A DNA stretch of 34,633 nucleotides from Lachnospiraceae bacterium Zagget2 (GCA_001941045.1 MSHD01000024.1:1-34633), one strand, 5' to 3'. Shown: positions 15,218 through 23,040, counted from the stretch's first letter. Notes: generated by a model from the letters alone, not told the origin. A program made the numbers and translations.

Positions 15218-15838
15218 ATGGAAATTAAAAAAGTGACAGACTCCGCCTTCCGGAAATATGGGCGGATCGTGCAGAATATTGATTTCTCCGGGCTGGTGGA
15301 GGCGCTGAAGGAGACGCCGCTGCCGGACGACGTGGTCTACGAGCCTTCCGTGGAGGAGCTCGAGAAACTGCCGGTATTCGGAGAAATGCAGACGAAATGC
15401 TACGGCGAGCTGCCGATCCAGATCGGCTACTGCAACGGAAAGAATTACCTCCTGAACGCGCTGGAGTATCACCGTTCCTCTGAGATCAACGTGATGGGGA
15501 CGGACGCGATCCTTCTCGTGGGCTCGCAGCAGGATGTGACGGACGATTTCACCTACGACACCTCTCTGGTTGAGGCTTTCCTCGTGCCGAAGGGGACGGC
15601 AGTCGAGCTCTACGCGACAACGCTTCACTACGCGCCGTGCAGCGCTCAGAAAAGCGGTTTCCAGGTGGCGGTCGTGCTGCCGAAAGATACGAACCTGCCG
15701 CTCGAGGCATCCCACGAGGGCTGGGAGGACCGGCTGCTTACCGCAAAGAATAAGTGGCTCATTGGACACCCGGAGGGCGGCCTGCCCGAGGGCTCGCCGC
15801 TGGGACTTGTTGGAGAGAACCTTTCAGTGAAAGCGTAA
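15218..15838 (+). CDS. DUF4867 family protein, cupin-like, function unknown
   Basis: This 206-residue protein is one I recognise as the DUF4867 type. The start at 15218 is preferred over a GTG at 15209 because AAGGTGA lies 5 bases before it, just after the permease stop. The middle reads like a one-domain cupin/ureidoglycolate-lyase-type barrel: LEYHRSSEINV (His85, Glu89), then VEAFLVPKGTAVELYATTLHYAPC (Glu119, His137). Such spaced His/Glu residues could form a metal site as in cupin sugar isomerases. No function is established to my knowledge. As last gene of the importer operon it probably acts on the imported sugar or its ketose form, which is inference. Confidence 0.8.
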   Translation: MEIKKVTDSAFRKYGRIVQNIDFSGLVEALKETPLPDDVVYEPSVEELEKLPVFGEMQTKCYGELPIQIGYCNGKNYLLNALEYHRSSEINVMGTDAILLVGSQQDVTDDFTYDTSLVEAFLVPKGTAVELYATTLHYAPCSAQKSGFQVAVVLPKDTNLPLEASHEGWEDRLLTAKNKWLIGHPEGGLPEGSPLGLVGENLSVKA

Positions 15839-15860
15839 ATGAAATAAAAACAGTATGAAG

Positions 15861-15906
15861 AACAGGGAGTCTTTGCCGGATGAGTTCGGCAGAGGCTTCC
15901 TGTTTT
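15861..15906 (+). terminator. Rho-independent terminator of the importer operon
   Basis: Arms 15861-15878 and 15887-15904 form an 18-bp stem with three wobbles around an 8-base loop, followed by TTTT. It closes the sugar locus. Confidence 0.8.
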
Positions 15907-15922
15907 GATGCGTTTGTTTCCC

Positions 15923-15951
15923 TTGACATAATACTTCTACAGAAGTATTAT
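15923..15951 (+). promoter_or_regulatory. Promoter of the DUF3990/XRE toxin-antitoxin pair
   Basis: TTGACA (15923-15928) and TATTAT (15946-15951) are 17 bases apart, a near-consensus promoter 37 bases before the toxin gene. Confidence 0.8.
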
Positions 15952-15973
15952 TAAGATAACTCCAGAGAAGTAT
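15928..15973. promoter_or_regulatory. Inverted-repeat operator overlapping the toxin-antitoxin promoter
   Basis: Two perfect 11-bp arms, ATAATACTTCT (15928-15938) and its complement (15941-15951), flank AC. They fill the spacer and the -10 box. A third half-site AGAAGTAT lies at 15966-15973, 25 bases after the same motif in the right arm. This is a textbook layout for autorepression by an XRE-type antitoxin. Confidence 0.7.
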
Positions 15974-15987
15974 ATAGAGGTGTGGAA

Positions 15988-16665
15988 ATGAGTAATATGA
16001 TTTTATATCACGGCTCACCTGTGATTGTTGAGCGACCTGAGTTTGGCAAAGGGAAAAGCTACAATGATTATGGGAGAGGTTTTTACTGCACGGAGCATGT
16101 GGAACTGGCAAAAGAATGGTCCTGCGGCGAAGATACGGATGGATATGCCTGTCGTTACACATTAAATACGGATGATCTTTGCATTCTGAACCTCTCTGAC
16201 GATAAATTTACGATTCTGAACTGGCTTGCGATCCTCGTTCAGAACAGAAAAGCACGTCTTTCCACACCCATTGCCAAACGGGGCAGAGACTGGCTGATTC
16301 AGAACTTTATGCCGGATTACAGCTCTTATGATCTGATTATCGGATATCGGGCAGACGATTCTTATTTTTCGTTTGCACGATCCTTCCTGTCCAATGAGAT
16401 TTCCCTGTCCCAGCTTGAGCATGCCATGCGGCTCGGAAAACTCGGAGAACAGTATGTTCTGAAAAGCGCAAAGGCTTTTGATGCGATTCATTTCTGCAGC
16501 TATGAGCCAGCGGACAATCGAATTTATTATGAGAAGCGCAGGAAAAGAGATGAGGAAGCCCGCACAGCTTACTACCGGGTTCTGGAGACCGACGATATAA
16601 ACGGTATTTTTATGCGGGATATTCTCAGAGAGGAGATGAAGGTCAATGATCCCCGCTTACTCTGA
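15988..16665 (+). CDS. DUF3990 protein, probable ADP-ribosyltransferase-fold toxin
   Basis: This is a 225-residue protein. The opening ILYHGSPVIVERPEF, then SYNDYGRGFYCTEHVELAKE, is the DUF3990 pattern, which resembles the His...Tyr motifs of ADP-ribosyltransferase folds (HGS for NAD, G.GFY.T for the second strand). A later KSAKAFDAIHFCSYEP may supply the third conserved element. The start at 15988 has AGAGG 7 bases upstream; a GTG two codons earlier is possible. It overlaps the next gene by 20 bases, so the two are coupled, with the presumed toxin first. Base use is visibly more A/T-rich than the sugar locus, suggesting acquisition. The target is unknown. Confidence 0.8.
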   Translation: MSNMILYHGSPVIVERPEFGKGKSYNDYGRGFYCTEHVELAKEWSCGEDTDGYACRYTLNTDDLCILNLSDDKFTILNWLAILVQNRKARLSTPIAKRGRDWLIQNFMPDYSSYDLIIGYRADDSYFSFARSFLSNEISLSQLEHAMRLGKLGEQYVLKSAKAFDAIHFCSYEPADNRIYYEKRRKRDEEARTAYYRVLETDDINGIFMRDILREEMKVNDPRLL

Positions 16666-17299
16666 ACAATATCTGCATGACGCGATGCGCAATCTTGGCG
16701 AAGCTTTTGACTATGCGGCAAATGCCTGTATGATGGATATGGATGATTTCATGCATTTGTTTCTGGCAAGTGGCTATGGAGACGGATTCGGCAAGGGCAG
16801 CCCCGGAGTTATTGTCGGTATGTCCGGCACAGAACTGGCAATGGCCGTTATTTCCAGATCCGGAAAGAAAATGGCGTTTCCCGATGCACAGACAGAATAC
16901 GAGTGTTCTGCCGAATACTGGTGCGGCTGGATTCTGGCATTTTACCAGTGGGAAACCGGTCTGTCATTCAGAGACATCAACGATTATATTTCCATGAAGG
17001 ATATCTATAAACTATATCCCACACTGCATGAAGCAGCGGAGGAAAAGTTTACGGACACTGTGAATGCCCTCCTTGCTAAAAGAACTGCCTCTACAAGACT
17101 GCAATCCAGACGGAAAATTGTGGGCATGACGCAGGCAGAGCTTTCCAGGAGATCAGGGGTCAATCTGAGAACTCTGCAGCAATATGAATCAGGAGCAAAG
17201 AGCATTAACAAGGCCTCCGTACAGAATGTATCCGCCCTTGCAGGGGCGCTTGGATGTGGAATAGACGATATTCTGGAGTTTTCTCTGATGATGTCCTGA
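16646..17299 (+). CDS. XRE-type helix-turn-helix protein with N-terminal partner domain, probable antitoxin
   Basis: This is a 217-residue protein. The C-terminal 70 residues are a classic XRE/Cro-type DNA-binding domain (GMTQAELSRRSGVNLRTLQQ then YESGAKSINKAS). The N-terminal 140 residues (MRNLGEAFDYAANACMMDMD, and a Trp/Tyr-rich YWCGWILAFYQWETGLSFRD) form a separate domain that I take to contact the toxin, though this is inference. AGGAG lies 10 bases before the ATG, inside the toxin gene. The inverted repeat over the promoter at 15928-15951 is its likely binding site. Confidence 0.8.
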   Translation: MIPAYSEQYLHDAMRNLGEAFDYAANACMMDMDDFMHLFLASGYGDGFGKGSPGVIVGMSGTELAMAVISRSGKKMAFPDAQTEYECSAEYWCGWILAFYQWETGLSFRDINDYISMKDIYKLYPTLHEAAEEKFTDTVNALLAKRTASTRLQSRRKIVGMTQAELSRRSGVNLRTLQQYESGAKSINKASVQNVSALAGALGCGIDDILEFSLMMS

Positions 17300-17390
17300 C
17301 AGGACAAGCTGGTCGGTCTGGATGAGGATTAAAAAGGTGATTGATGCCATAAACGCCAACGCGATAACAGGAGAAAAGGAGACTGAAGAC

Positions 17391-18869
17391 ATGAATTACA
17401 TAGACTTTGCCAAAGATGTTGAAGCCGCGCGGCGGGGAGACGCCGCAGCATTTGAGGAACTGTACAATAATTCGGTTCAGCTTTTCCGGGCGGCGGTTTA
17501 CCCGATGCTGAAGAATGAGTATGATATCGAGGACGTACTGCAGGAGGCCTATGTTCAGATCTTCAAGAATCTGGATAATCTTGAGGAACCGGGAGCTTTC
17601 ATTGGCTGGGGCAGGACCATTTGCAAAAATACCGCGCTTCACCATATCCGAACCGCGCAGCGCCACTGGGGACAGGACGATTTTCGCCCTTCTGTTTCGG
17701 ACGATGAGTATGAAGGAATGGATACGCTCTCTGTAGCGGATGAACGCGGAGACTATGCAGATCCGCAGGAACAGATGGACGCGGCGGAGACGAAGCGTCT
17801 GCTCGATGAGATGATCGGCGATCTGCCGGAAATGCAGAGGCTGTGCATTGTATTGTGGCAGGAGGGCCTTACGACGGCGGAAATTGCGGAGAGGTTGGCG
17901 ATCCCGAAAGGAACGGTGAACAGCAACGTCAACTACGCCAAAAAGAAGATAAAAGATAAGGTGCTGCTGCTCGAGAAGCAGGGGACGAAGCTCTATGGTC
18001 TTGCGCCGATTCCGTTCTTCCTGTGGCTTATGCGTCAGTTCGAGGGTCAGGGCGTGGCGGCTGTCTCAGCCGCCGGGAATGCCGCTTCATTTTCCAACAT
18101 TATGCGGAAGGCTGGTTCCGGGAAGGTTGTGACCGGAAAAGCGGCGGTCGGCGGCGCGGCAAAGATGAGCGCTGTGAAAATTGCCGTGATTGCGGTCGCC
18201 TCGACCGCGGTGATCGGCGGCGCAAGCTTCGCGGTCGCTACCGGCCTGAGCACACCCTCTGAGGAGACCGAAAGCGCGGCGGAGGCAGATGCCATTCCGG
18301 AAGAGGAAGTCCTTGTGGAAGAATCCACGGAAGAGGAAGCGGTCGAAGAAGAGAGCCTTGAGGAAGAAGTCGCAGAGGCGGAGACTGTGGAAGAGGAGGC
18401 GTCCTCCGAGGAAGATGACGCTGTCTGGATACAAGGAATTTACGATGCGCTTATGACGAGTGATTTTGAGGCGGTGAAGATATTTATACTGGAAGAAGAT
18501 TTTCTTGAGCGTTGTGAATCCTATTTGCTGGAAAACTGGAGATGGAATGATTATGCGACCGCTTATCGTCTGCCCTTGGAGGATGAAAGCTGCGTTCTTG
18601 GAGTCGTTGTCTACATGGATGAGGAGAATGCCAGCATCCTGTCGAGTGTGGAAGTGTTTACTGGAGAGGGAGATGGGCAGGACGAATTCCAAAATGGCTT
18701 GGGATATGGAGACAGGGAATTCGCGCTTGGATTTGACGAAGAGGGAACTGTAACTTCTGAATTCTGCTGCGATGGGATACAATGCTGGTTTGTCAACGGC
18801 GATTCCGTAAATGAGGTGCTGTCCGAGCATGAAGGGCGGACCGTGTACTATGAGGTCTGGGATCTTTAG
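17391..18869 (+). CDS. ECF-type sigma factor fused to a transmembrane segment and an extracytoplasmic domain
   Basis: This is a 492-residue protein. Sigma region 2 is at about 20-92 (NEYDIEDVLQEAYVQIFKNL; GWGRTICKNTALHHIR), and region 4 at about 135-190 (LPEMQRLCIVLWQEGLTTAE; KGTVNSNVNYAKKKI). A basic/Ala-Gly linker leads to one hydrophobic segment at about 262-285, then an acidic Glu/Val-rich stretch (about 290-345) and a C-terminal domain of about 145 residues that I do not recognise. The ATG at 17391 follows AAAGGAG by 9 bases; an upstream open extension of 23 codons lacks a ribosome site. The layout places the sigma domains inside and the C-terminus outside the membrane, so its activity may be controlled by membrane tethering or cleavage. 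No separate anti-sigma gene is adjacent. Confidence 0.85.
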   Translation: MNYIDFAKDVEAARRGDAAAFEELYNNSVQLFRAAVYPMLKNEYDIEDVLQEAYVQIFKNLDNLEEPGAFIGWGRTICKNTALHHIRTAQRHWGQDDFRPSVSDDEYEGMDTLSVADERGDYADPQEQMDAAETKRLLDEMIGDLPEMQRLCIVLWQEGLTTAEIAERLAIPKGTVNSNVNYAKKKIKDKVLLLEKQGTKLYGLAPIPFFLWLMRQFEGQGVAAVSAAGNAASFSNIMRKAGSGKVVTGKAAVGGAAKMSAVKIAVIAVASTAVIGGASFAVATGLSTPSEETESAAEADAIPEEEVLVEESTEEEAVEEESLEEEVAEAETVEEEASSEEDDAVWIQGIYDALMTSDFEAVKIFILEEDFLERCESYLLENWRWNDYATAYRLPLEDESCVLGVVVYMDEENASILSSVEVFTGEGDGQDEFQNGLGYGDREFALGFDEEGTVTSEFCCDGIQCWFVNGDSVNEVLSEHEGRTVYYEVWDL

Positions 18870-18915
18870 AAGTCACCTGGAAGCATTTCGCTGTACCCTT
18901 GGCGTTCCGTTTCTG

Positions 18916-18944
18916 TTGAAATAACGCCCGAAATGCGCTAAGAT
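18916..18944 (+). promoter_or_regulatory. Promoter of moaA
   Basis: TTGAAA (18916-18921) and TAAGAT (18939-18944) are 17 bases apart, 32 bases before the moaA start. The leader is too short for a molybdenum-cofactor riboswitch. Confidence 0.65.
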
Positions 18945-18976
18945 AGGAAGAACAACGAACACGAAGGGGACTGAAC

Positions 18977-19942
18977 ATGCGGGATTCCTATGGCAGAGAG
19001 ATTGATTATATGCGCATATCCGTCACGGACCGCTGCAATCTGCGCTGCCGTTATTGCATGCCGGATGGTGTCGAGTGGATTCCGATGGAGGAGATCCTGA
19101 CATTCGAGGAAATCGCGCGGCTGTGCCGCGTGGCGGTGACGCTCGGGATCACGAAGTACAAGATCACGGGCGGCGAACCGCTGGTGCGGCGCGGCTGTCC
19201 AGCGCTGGTGCGGATGCTCCGGGAAATTCCGGGCGTGGAGCAGGTGACGATGACGAGCAACGGGATTCTGCTGGAGCGGTATCTGGGCGAGCTGCTGGAT
19301 GCGGGGCTTACCGATATCAATGTAAGTCTTGATACGACAGATCGCGGGAAATATCAGGAAATCACGGGTTTCGACGAGCTGCCGCAGGTGCTTCGTTCGA
19401 TCCGGGCCGCCACGGAGGCGAGACTGCGCATCAAGATCAATGCAGTACTGCAGACGGGGCTGAATGAGGATGCCTGGGACGGTCTATTGTCTTTTGCGCG
19501 AGAGGGATTGGCAGATGTCCGTTTCATTGAGCTGATGCCGATTGGTCGCGGAGCAGATGGACATATGGTGTCGAATGAGATACTGTTTCATAAGATAGAG
19601 GAGCACTATGGACCTCTCACGGCAGACGGTGTTGCCCATGGAAATGGACCGGCTGTCTATTACCGCATCGCAGACTGGCCGCGGAGCGTCGGCTTCATCA
19701 GTGCGATTCATGGAAAATTCTGCGGGCAGTGCAACCGGCTGCGGCTGGGATCAACCGGGCGGTTGAAGCCCTGCCTCTGCTATGAGGACAGTCTGGACGT
19801 GCGCGGCGCTCTGCGGGACGGCAGTGATGCAGAAGTTTGTGAGATTCTGAAAAAGGCGATTCTGGGAAAGCCGCGGATGCACTGTTTTGAGAATGCAGGA
19901 GCGGTCACGGAGCGTCAGGAGATGGCGAAGATCGGAGGATGA
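18977..19942 (+). CDS. moaA: GTP 3',8-cyclase, molybdenum cofactor biosynthesis
   Basis: This is a 321-residue radical SAM enzyme. Cys20, Cys24 and Cys27 (RCNLRCRYCMPDG) bind the SAM-cleaving 4Fe-4S cluster; TGGEPLVRRGC is the SAM-binding GGE motif. The C-terminal cluster cysteines lie in CGQCNRLRL and ...LKPCLCYE, and the protein ends in the functionally important Gly-Gly (KIGG). It turns GTP into 3',8-cyclo-dihydroGTP, the first step of molybdopterin synthesis. AGGGGA precedes the ATG. The MOSC-MoaB gene follows directly. MoaC, MoaD/E and MoeA are not in the window. Confidence 0.95.
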   Translation: MRDSYGREIDYMRISVTDRCNLRCRYCMPDGVEWIPMEEILTFEEIARLCRVAVTLGITKYKITGGEPLVRRGCPALVRMLREIPGVEQVTMTSNGILLERYLGELLDAGLTDINVSLDTTDRGKYQEITGFDELPQVLRSIRAATEARLRIKINAVLQTGLNEDAWDGLLSFAREGLADVRFIELMPIGRGADGHMVSNEILFHKIEEHYGPLTADGVAHGNGPAVYYRIADWPRSVGFISAIHGKFCGQCNRLRLGSTGRLKPCLCYEDSLDVRGALRDGSDAEVCEILKKAILGKPRMHCFENAGAVTERQEMAKIGG

Positions 19943-19947
19943 GACAG

Positions 19948-20886
19948 ATGGGACGGATTATCGGGATCTGTATCAGCGAGAAGCGGGGAACAGCGAAGCA
20001 CGAGGTTGAGGCCTGCGAGATTGTCGAGGGATGGGGCCTGAAAGGCGATGCTCATGGCGGAGACTGGCATCGGCAGATCAGCCTGCTTTCTTATGAAAAA
20101 ATAGAGGAGTTCCGCGCGCGTGGAGCGGAGGTTGACCTGGGAGCTTTCGGGGAAAATCTGATTGTAGAGGGATTTGATCTGCGCACGATGCCGGTCGGGA
20201 CGCGCTTCCGTATCGGGGAGGCGGAGCTTGTACTGACTCAGATTGGGAAGGAGTGCCACAGCCATTGCGCGATTTATAAGAAGATGGGCGACTGTATCAT
20301 GCCGCGCGAAGGTGTCTTTACACGCGTGCTTCATGGCGGCAGGATTCAGAAGGGAGACACGGTGGAGATGATTCTGCCCGAAAAGGACAGACCTTTCACT
20401 GCGGCGGTCATCACGCTGAGCGACAAGGGCGCGGCGGGTGAACGTGAGGATAAGAGCGGCCCGGAGGTGGAGCGCCTGCTTACAGAAGCGGGTTATGAGG
20501 TCGTAGAAACGCTGCTGCTCGCGGACGAGCAGGCAGCCCTGGAGAGGCAGCTGATCCGTCTCGCCGACCAGCGCCAGGTGAGCGTCATCATGACGACCGG
20601 CGGCACGGGATTTTCCGTGCGCGATGTGACGCCGGAGGCCACGATCGCGGTCTGCGACCGCATGGCAAATGGGATTGCGGAGGCGATACGTGCTTACTCG
20701 ATGACGATCACGCCGCGCGCGATGCTCAGTCGCGCGGTCTCCGGTATCCGCGGACGAACGCTGATCGTGAACCTGCCGGGCAGCCCGAAGGCCGTGCAGG
20801 AGGCGCTGGAATTCCTGTTGCCGAATCTCGGACACGGACTGGGGATCCTGCGGGGCACGGAAGGGGAGTGCGCGAGGACTTCATGA
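19948..20886 (+). CDS. MOSC domain fused to MoaB/Mog molybdopterin adenylyltransferase
   Basis: This is a 312-residue two-domain protein. The N-terminal half (about 1-140) is a MOSC domain, with GLKGDAHGGDWHRQISLLSY, GAFGENLIVEGFDL and GKECHSHC containing conserved cysteines. The C-terminal half (about 148-310) is a MoaB/Mog domain: AAVITLSDKGAAGEREDKSG, MTTGGTGFSVRDVTPEAT, and LIVNLPGSPKAVQEAL. The second half adenylylates molybdopterin before molybdenum insertion; MOSC domains bind sulfurated Mo cofactor or carry sulfur. I chose the ATG at 19948 because GGAGG lies 9 bases before it; the ATG at 19939 overlaps the moaA stop but has no room for a ribosome site. Its 3' end overlaps the convergent ATPase gene by 6 bases. 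Confidence 0.9.
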   Translation: MGRIIGICISEKRGTAKHEVEACEIVEGWGLKGDAHGGDWHRQISLLSYEKIEEFRARGAEVDLGAFGENLIVEGFDLRTMPVGTRFRIGEAELVLTQIGKECHSHCAIYKKMGDCIMPREGVFTRVLHGGRIQKGDTVEMILPEKDRPFTAAVITLSDKGAAGEREDKSGPEVERLLTEAGYEVVETLLLADEQAALERQLIRLADQRQVSVIMTTGGTGFSVRDVTPEATIAVCDRMANGIAEAIRAYSMTITPRAMLSRAVSGIRGRTLIVNLPGSPKAVQEALEFLLPNLGHGLGILRGTEGECARTS

Positions 20887-22188
20887 TTCTGCTGCGGATG
20901 CGATTGTATCCACTGCATACAGCGGCAGATTTACCAGCCCATCTTCCTTTTTGAAATCAGCCATCGAAGTGCGGACAGATACCGCAGGAGAGAACTTTTC
21001 CCGATAGGTTTTCAGACTCTTGGCTTTTAGATTTACCTCCGCTTTTACCTCAAGCGGAATAATCTGTTCGCCTGTATCAATAACAAAATCAACTTCGCAG
21101 GCCCCTCTGTCGTTGGTGTAATAATAGATGCCCAGATCCGCTATCGTTTTAAGCTGCTGACAGACATATTGTTCGGTAAGGGAGCCCTTGAATTCGATGA
21201 AGAGATTATTGCCGTCGAGTAGCGTGCGCTGGCGCAGTCCCGCCATACAGCCGAGCAGGCCGACATCCACCAGAAATAATTTAAATGCTTTCAGATCTTC
21301 ATAGGCCTTTAGCGGAATCCTGGCCGTATTAACCCGGCTGACCTTATGAATCAGGCCGCAGTCAGAGAGCCACATGATCGCTGTCTCATATTCTTTGGCA
21401 CGTGCGCCTTCGCGGACAAGACCATAAATGAATTTTTTGTTTTCTTTCGCAAGCTGAGAAGGGATACTGTTCCATATCATACGGATTTTCGGAACGATTT
21501 CATTGGGCGCATGTTTAGAAAAATCCTGCTCATAGGCCGCCAGAATTCGTTTTTGAATTTCCCGTACTTCATTAAAATCCTGATTTTCGGAAAAGCTCTG
21601 CACTGCTTCCGGCATGCCGCCAACAAAATAATAGTATTTCAGGGCGTCGATATATGTCTGCCTGAAATTTGTGATCATTTCAAAATCCAGTTGCTCAAAG
21701 AGCTCTGCAAAACGTTCTTTGTCGATCGCCATTAAAAATTCCCTGAAAGACAGCGGATAGAGCTTCAGAAAATCAACCTTGCCAACAGGAAAGGAAGTAC
21801 CCTCGTGCAGAGCAATTCCGAGCAGGGAACCGGCACAGACAATGTGATACTGCGGGGCATTTTCATAAAAATATTTGAGTGACGTCAATGCCCTTGGGAC
21901 TTCCTGCACTTCATCAAAGATCAGCAGCGTACTGTCGGGGACAATTTTACGCCCTGCATACAGTTCCAGTCCCATAATCAGCCGGTCAGTGTCCAGATCG
22001 GACGCAAACAGCTCCGCCATCCGGGAATTAGAATCAAAGTTAATATAAACCGTATCCGCATAGGCCTGTCTGCCAAATTCTTTCATCAGCCAGGTTTTGC
22101 CAACCTGTCGTGCGCCTTCGATGATCAGGGGCTTGCGGCGTTTACTTTCCTTCCATTTTAACAGCTTTTCCATTGCGATTCGATACAT
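20881..22188 (-). CDS. AAA ATPase with DUF4143 C-terminal domain
   Basis: This is a 435-residue protein of the AAA_14/DUF4143 family. It has Walker A IIEGARQVGKTWL, Walker B STLLIFDEVQEVPRAL, and the sensor region VCAGSLLG. A C-terminal DUF4143 part ends in a PD-(D/E)XK-like motif (ACEVDFVIDTGEQIIPLEVK). The start at 22188 follows GGAGGTG; a 30-codon upstream extension would be Cys-rich and lacks a site. Family members are common in anaerobes and of unknown function, sometimes thought to be mobile or defence-related. The gene is richer in A/T than moaA next to it, stands alone, and overlaps the convergent MOSC-MoaB stop. Confidence 0.88.
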   Translation of the reverse strand: MYRIAMEKLLKWKESKRRKPLIIEGARQVGKTWLMKEFGRQAYADTVYINFDSNSRMAELFASDLDTDRLIMGLELYAGRKIVPDSTLLIFDEVQEVPRALTSLKYFYENAPQYHIVCAGSLLGIALHEGTSFPVGKVDFLKLYPLSFREFLMAIDKERFAELFEQLDFEMITNFRQTYIDALKYYYFVGGMPEAVQSFSENQDFNEVREIQKRILAAYEQDFSKHAPNEIVPKIRMIWNSIPSQLAKENKKFIYGLVREGARAKEYETAIMWLSDCGLIHKVSRVNTARIPLKAYEDLKAFKLFLVDVGLLGCMAGLRQRTLLDGNNLFIEFKGSLTEQYVCQQLKTIADLGIYYYTNDRGACEVDFVIDTGEQIIPLEVKAEVNLKAKSLKTYREKFSPAVSVRTSMADFKKEDGLVNLPLYAVDTIASAAES

Positions 22189-22217
22189 GGACACACCTCC
22201 GGAATCAGGATAAGAAT

Positions 22218-22246
22218 AGTATAGCCTGTTATTACAAAAATTACAA
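22218..22246 (-). promoter_or_regulatory. Promoter of the DUF4143 ATPase gene
   Basis: On the minus strand TTGTAA (22241-22246) and TATACT (22218-22223) are 17 bases apart, about 30 bases before the start codon. Confidence 0.65.
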
Positions 22247-22295
22247 CGAAATTCTGATGATTGATAACATTTTTTCACGGAATTATAGGAAATAA

Positions 22296-23027
22296 CTACA
22301 GGTTTTTCTTTTTATATACGAAGTACAGTCCCAGCGCGGTGAAGACCACGAGGTAAGCCAGCAGGACAAAAATCCCGTACAGATTCGGCGTTTCGCCGTA
22401 GGCGATGCTGCGCACGATCCGACTGGTCTGGGAGAGCGGCAGCGCCGCAATGAATTCGCGTGCGCCGTGCGGGATCGTATCTGTGGAAAAGAAAGTATTA
22501 CACAGATAGGACATCGGCATGATGATATAGTTTGAGAAGCGCGGCACGTCGGCGTGATTCTTCGCGATGAAGGATACGACGATGCCGATCGAGGCGAAGA
22601 CCGCGCCGTTCAGGAACAGGATCAGGATCGAGAGCCAGTTGAAGATGAGACCGGTTTTGATCGGCCAGACGAGCAGCAGGATGATGCCGCCCGCGTAGAG
22701 ACCGCGCAGGGCTCCGGCGATGATCTGTCCCGCGACGAACTGCCACAGCGGAGTCGGCGAGATGATGACCTGATCGAAGGCCTTCTCATAGAGCCGCTGT
22801 ACGTTCAGATTCTGCGCAATCGCATTGAAGCTGCCGTTCATTGTGCTCAAGGATACGACGCCCGGAATCAGATAATAGAGATAAGGCTGGCCGTTCATTG
22901 TCGTACGGATGCCCCAGCCGAATACGATCAGGTACATGAGAGGCGAGACCATCGCCGCCAGTGTGATTTTGGAGAAGTCACGCAGGAATTCTCTCCATTT
23001 TTCCCATAAAATTGTCACGATTCCCAT
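22296..23027 (-). CDS. ABC-2 type transporter permease
   Basis: This is a 243-residue membrane protein with six hydrophobic segments and the ABC-2 pattern: an amphipathic start (WEKWREFLRDFSKITLAAMV), IVFGWGIRTT, and a central motif YEKAFDQVIISPTPLWQFVAG corresponding to the E-rich coupling helix. The start at 23027 is preceded by AAGGGGAAT and gives a normal N-terminus; the upstream 41-codon extension overlaps the ATPase gene and does not look like protein of this family. It pairs with the ATPase gene 13 bases upstream to form an exporter of the drug/polysaccharide/lipid type. The substrate is unknown. Confidence 0.88.
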   Translation of the reverse strand: MGIVTILWEKWREFLRDFSKITLAAMVSPLMYLIVFGWGIRTTMNGQPYLYYLIPGVVSLSTMNGSFNAIAQNLNVQRLYEKAFDQVIISPTPLWQFVAGQIIAGALRGLYAGGIILLLVWPIKTGLIFNWLSILILFLNGAVFASIGIVVSFIAKNHADVPRFSNYIIMPMSYLCNTFFSTDTIPHGAREFIAALPLSQTSRIVRSIAYGETPNLYGIFVLLAYLVVFTALGLYFVYKKKNL

Positions 23028-23040
23028 TAGAATTCCCCTT

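Noticed and set aside
18870-18976. Molybdenum cofactor riboswitch before moaA
   Set aside because: The predicted leader is only about 26 bases, too short for such a structure.
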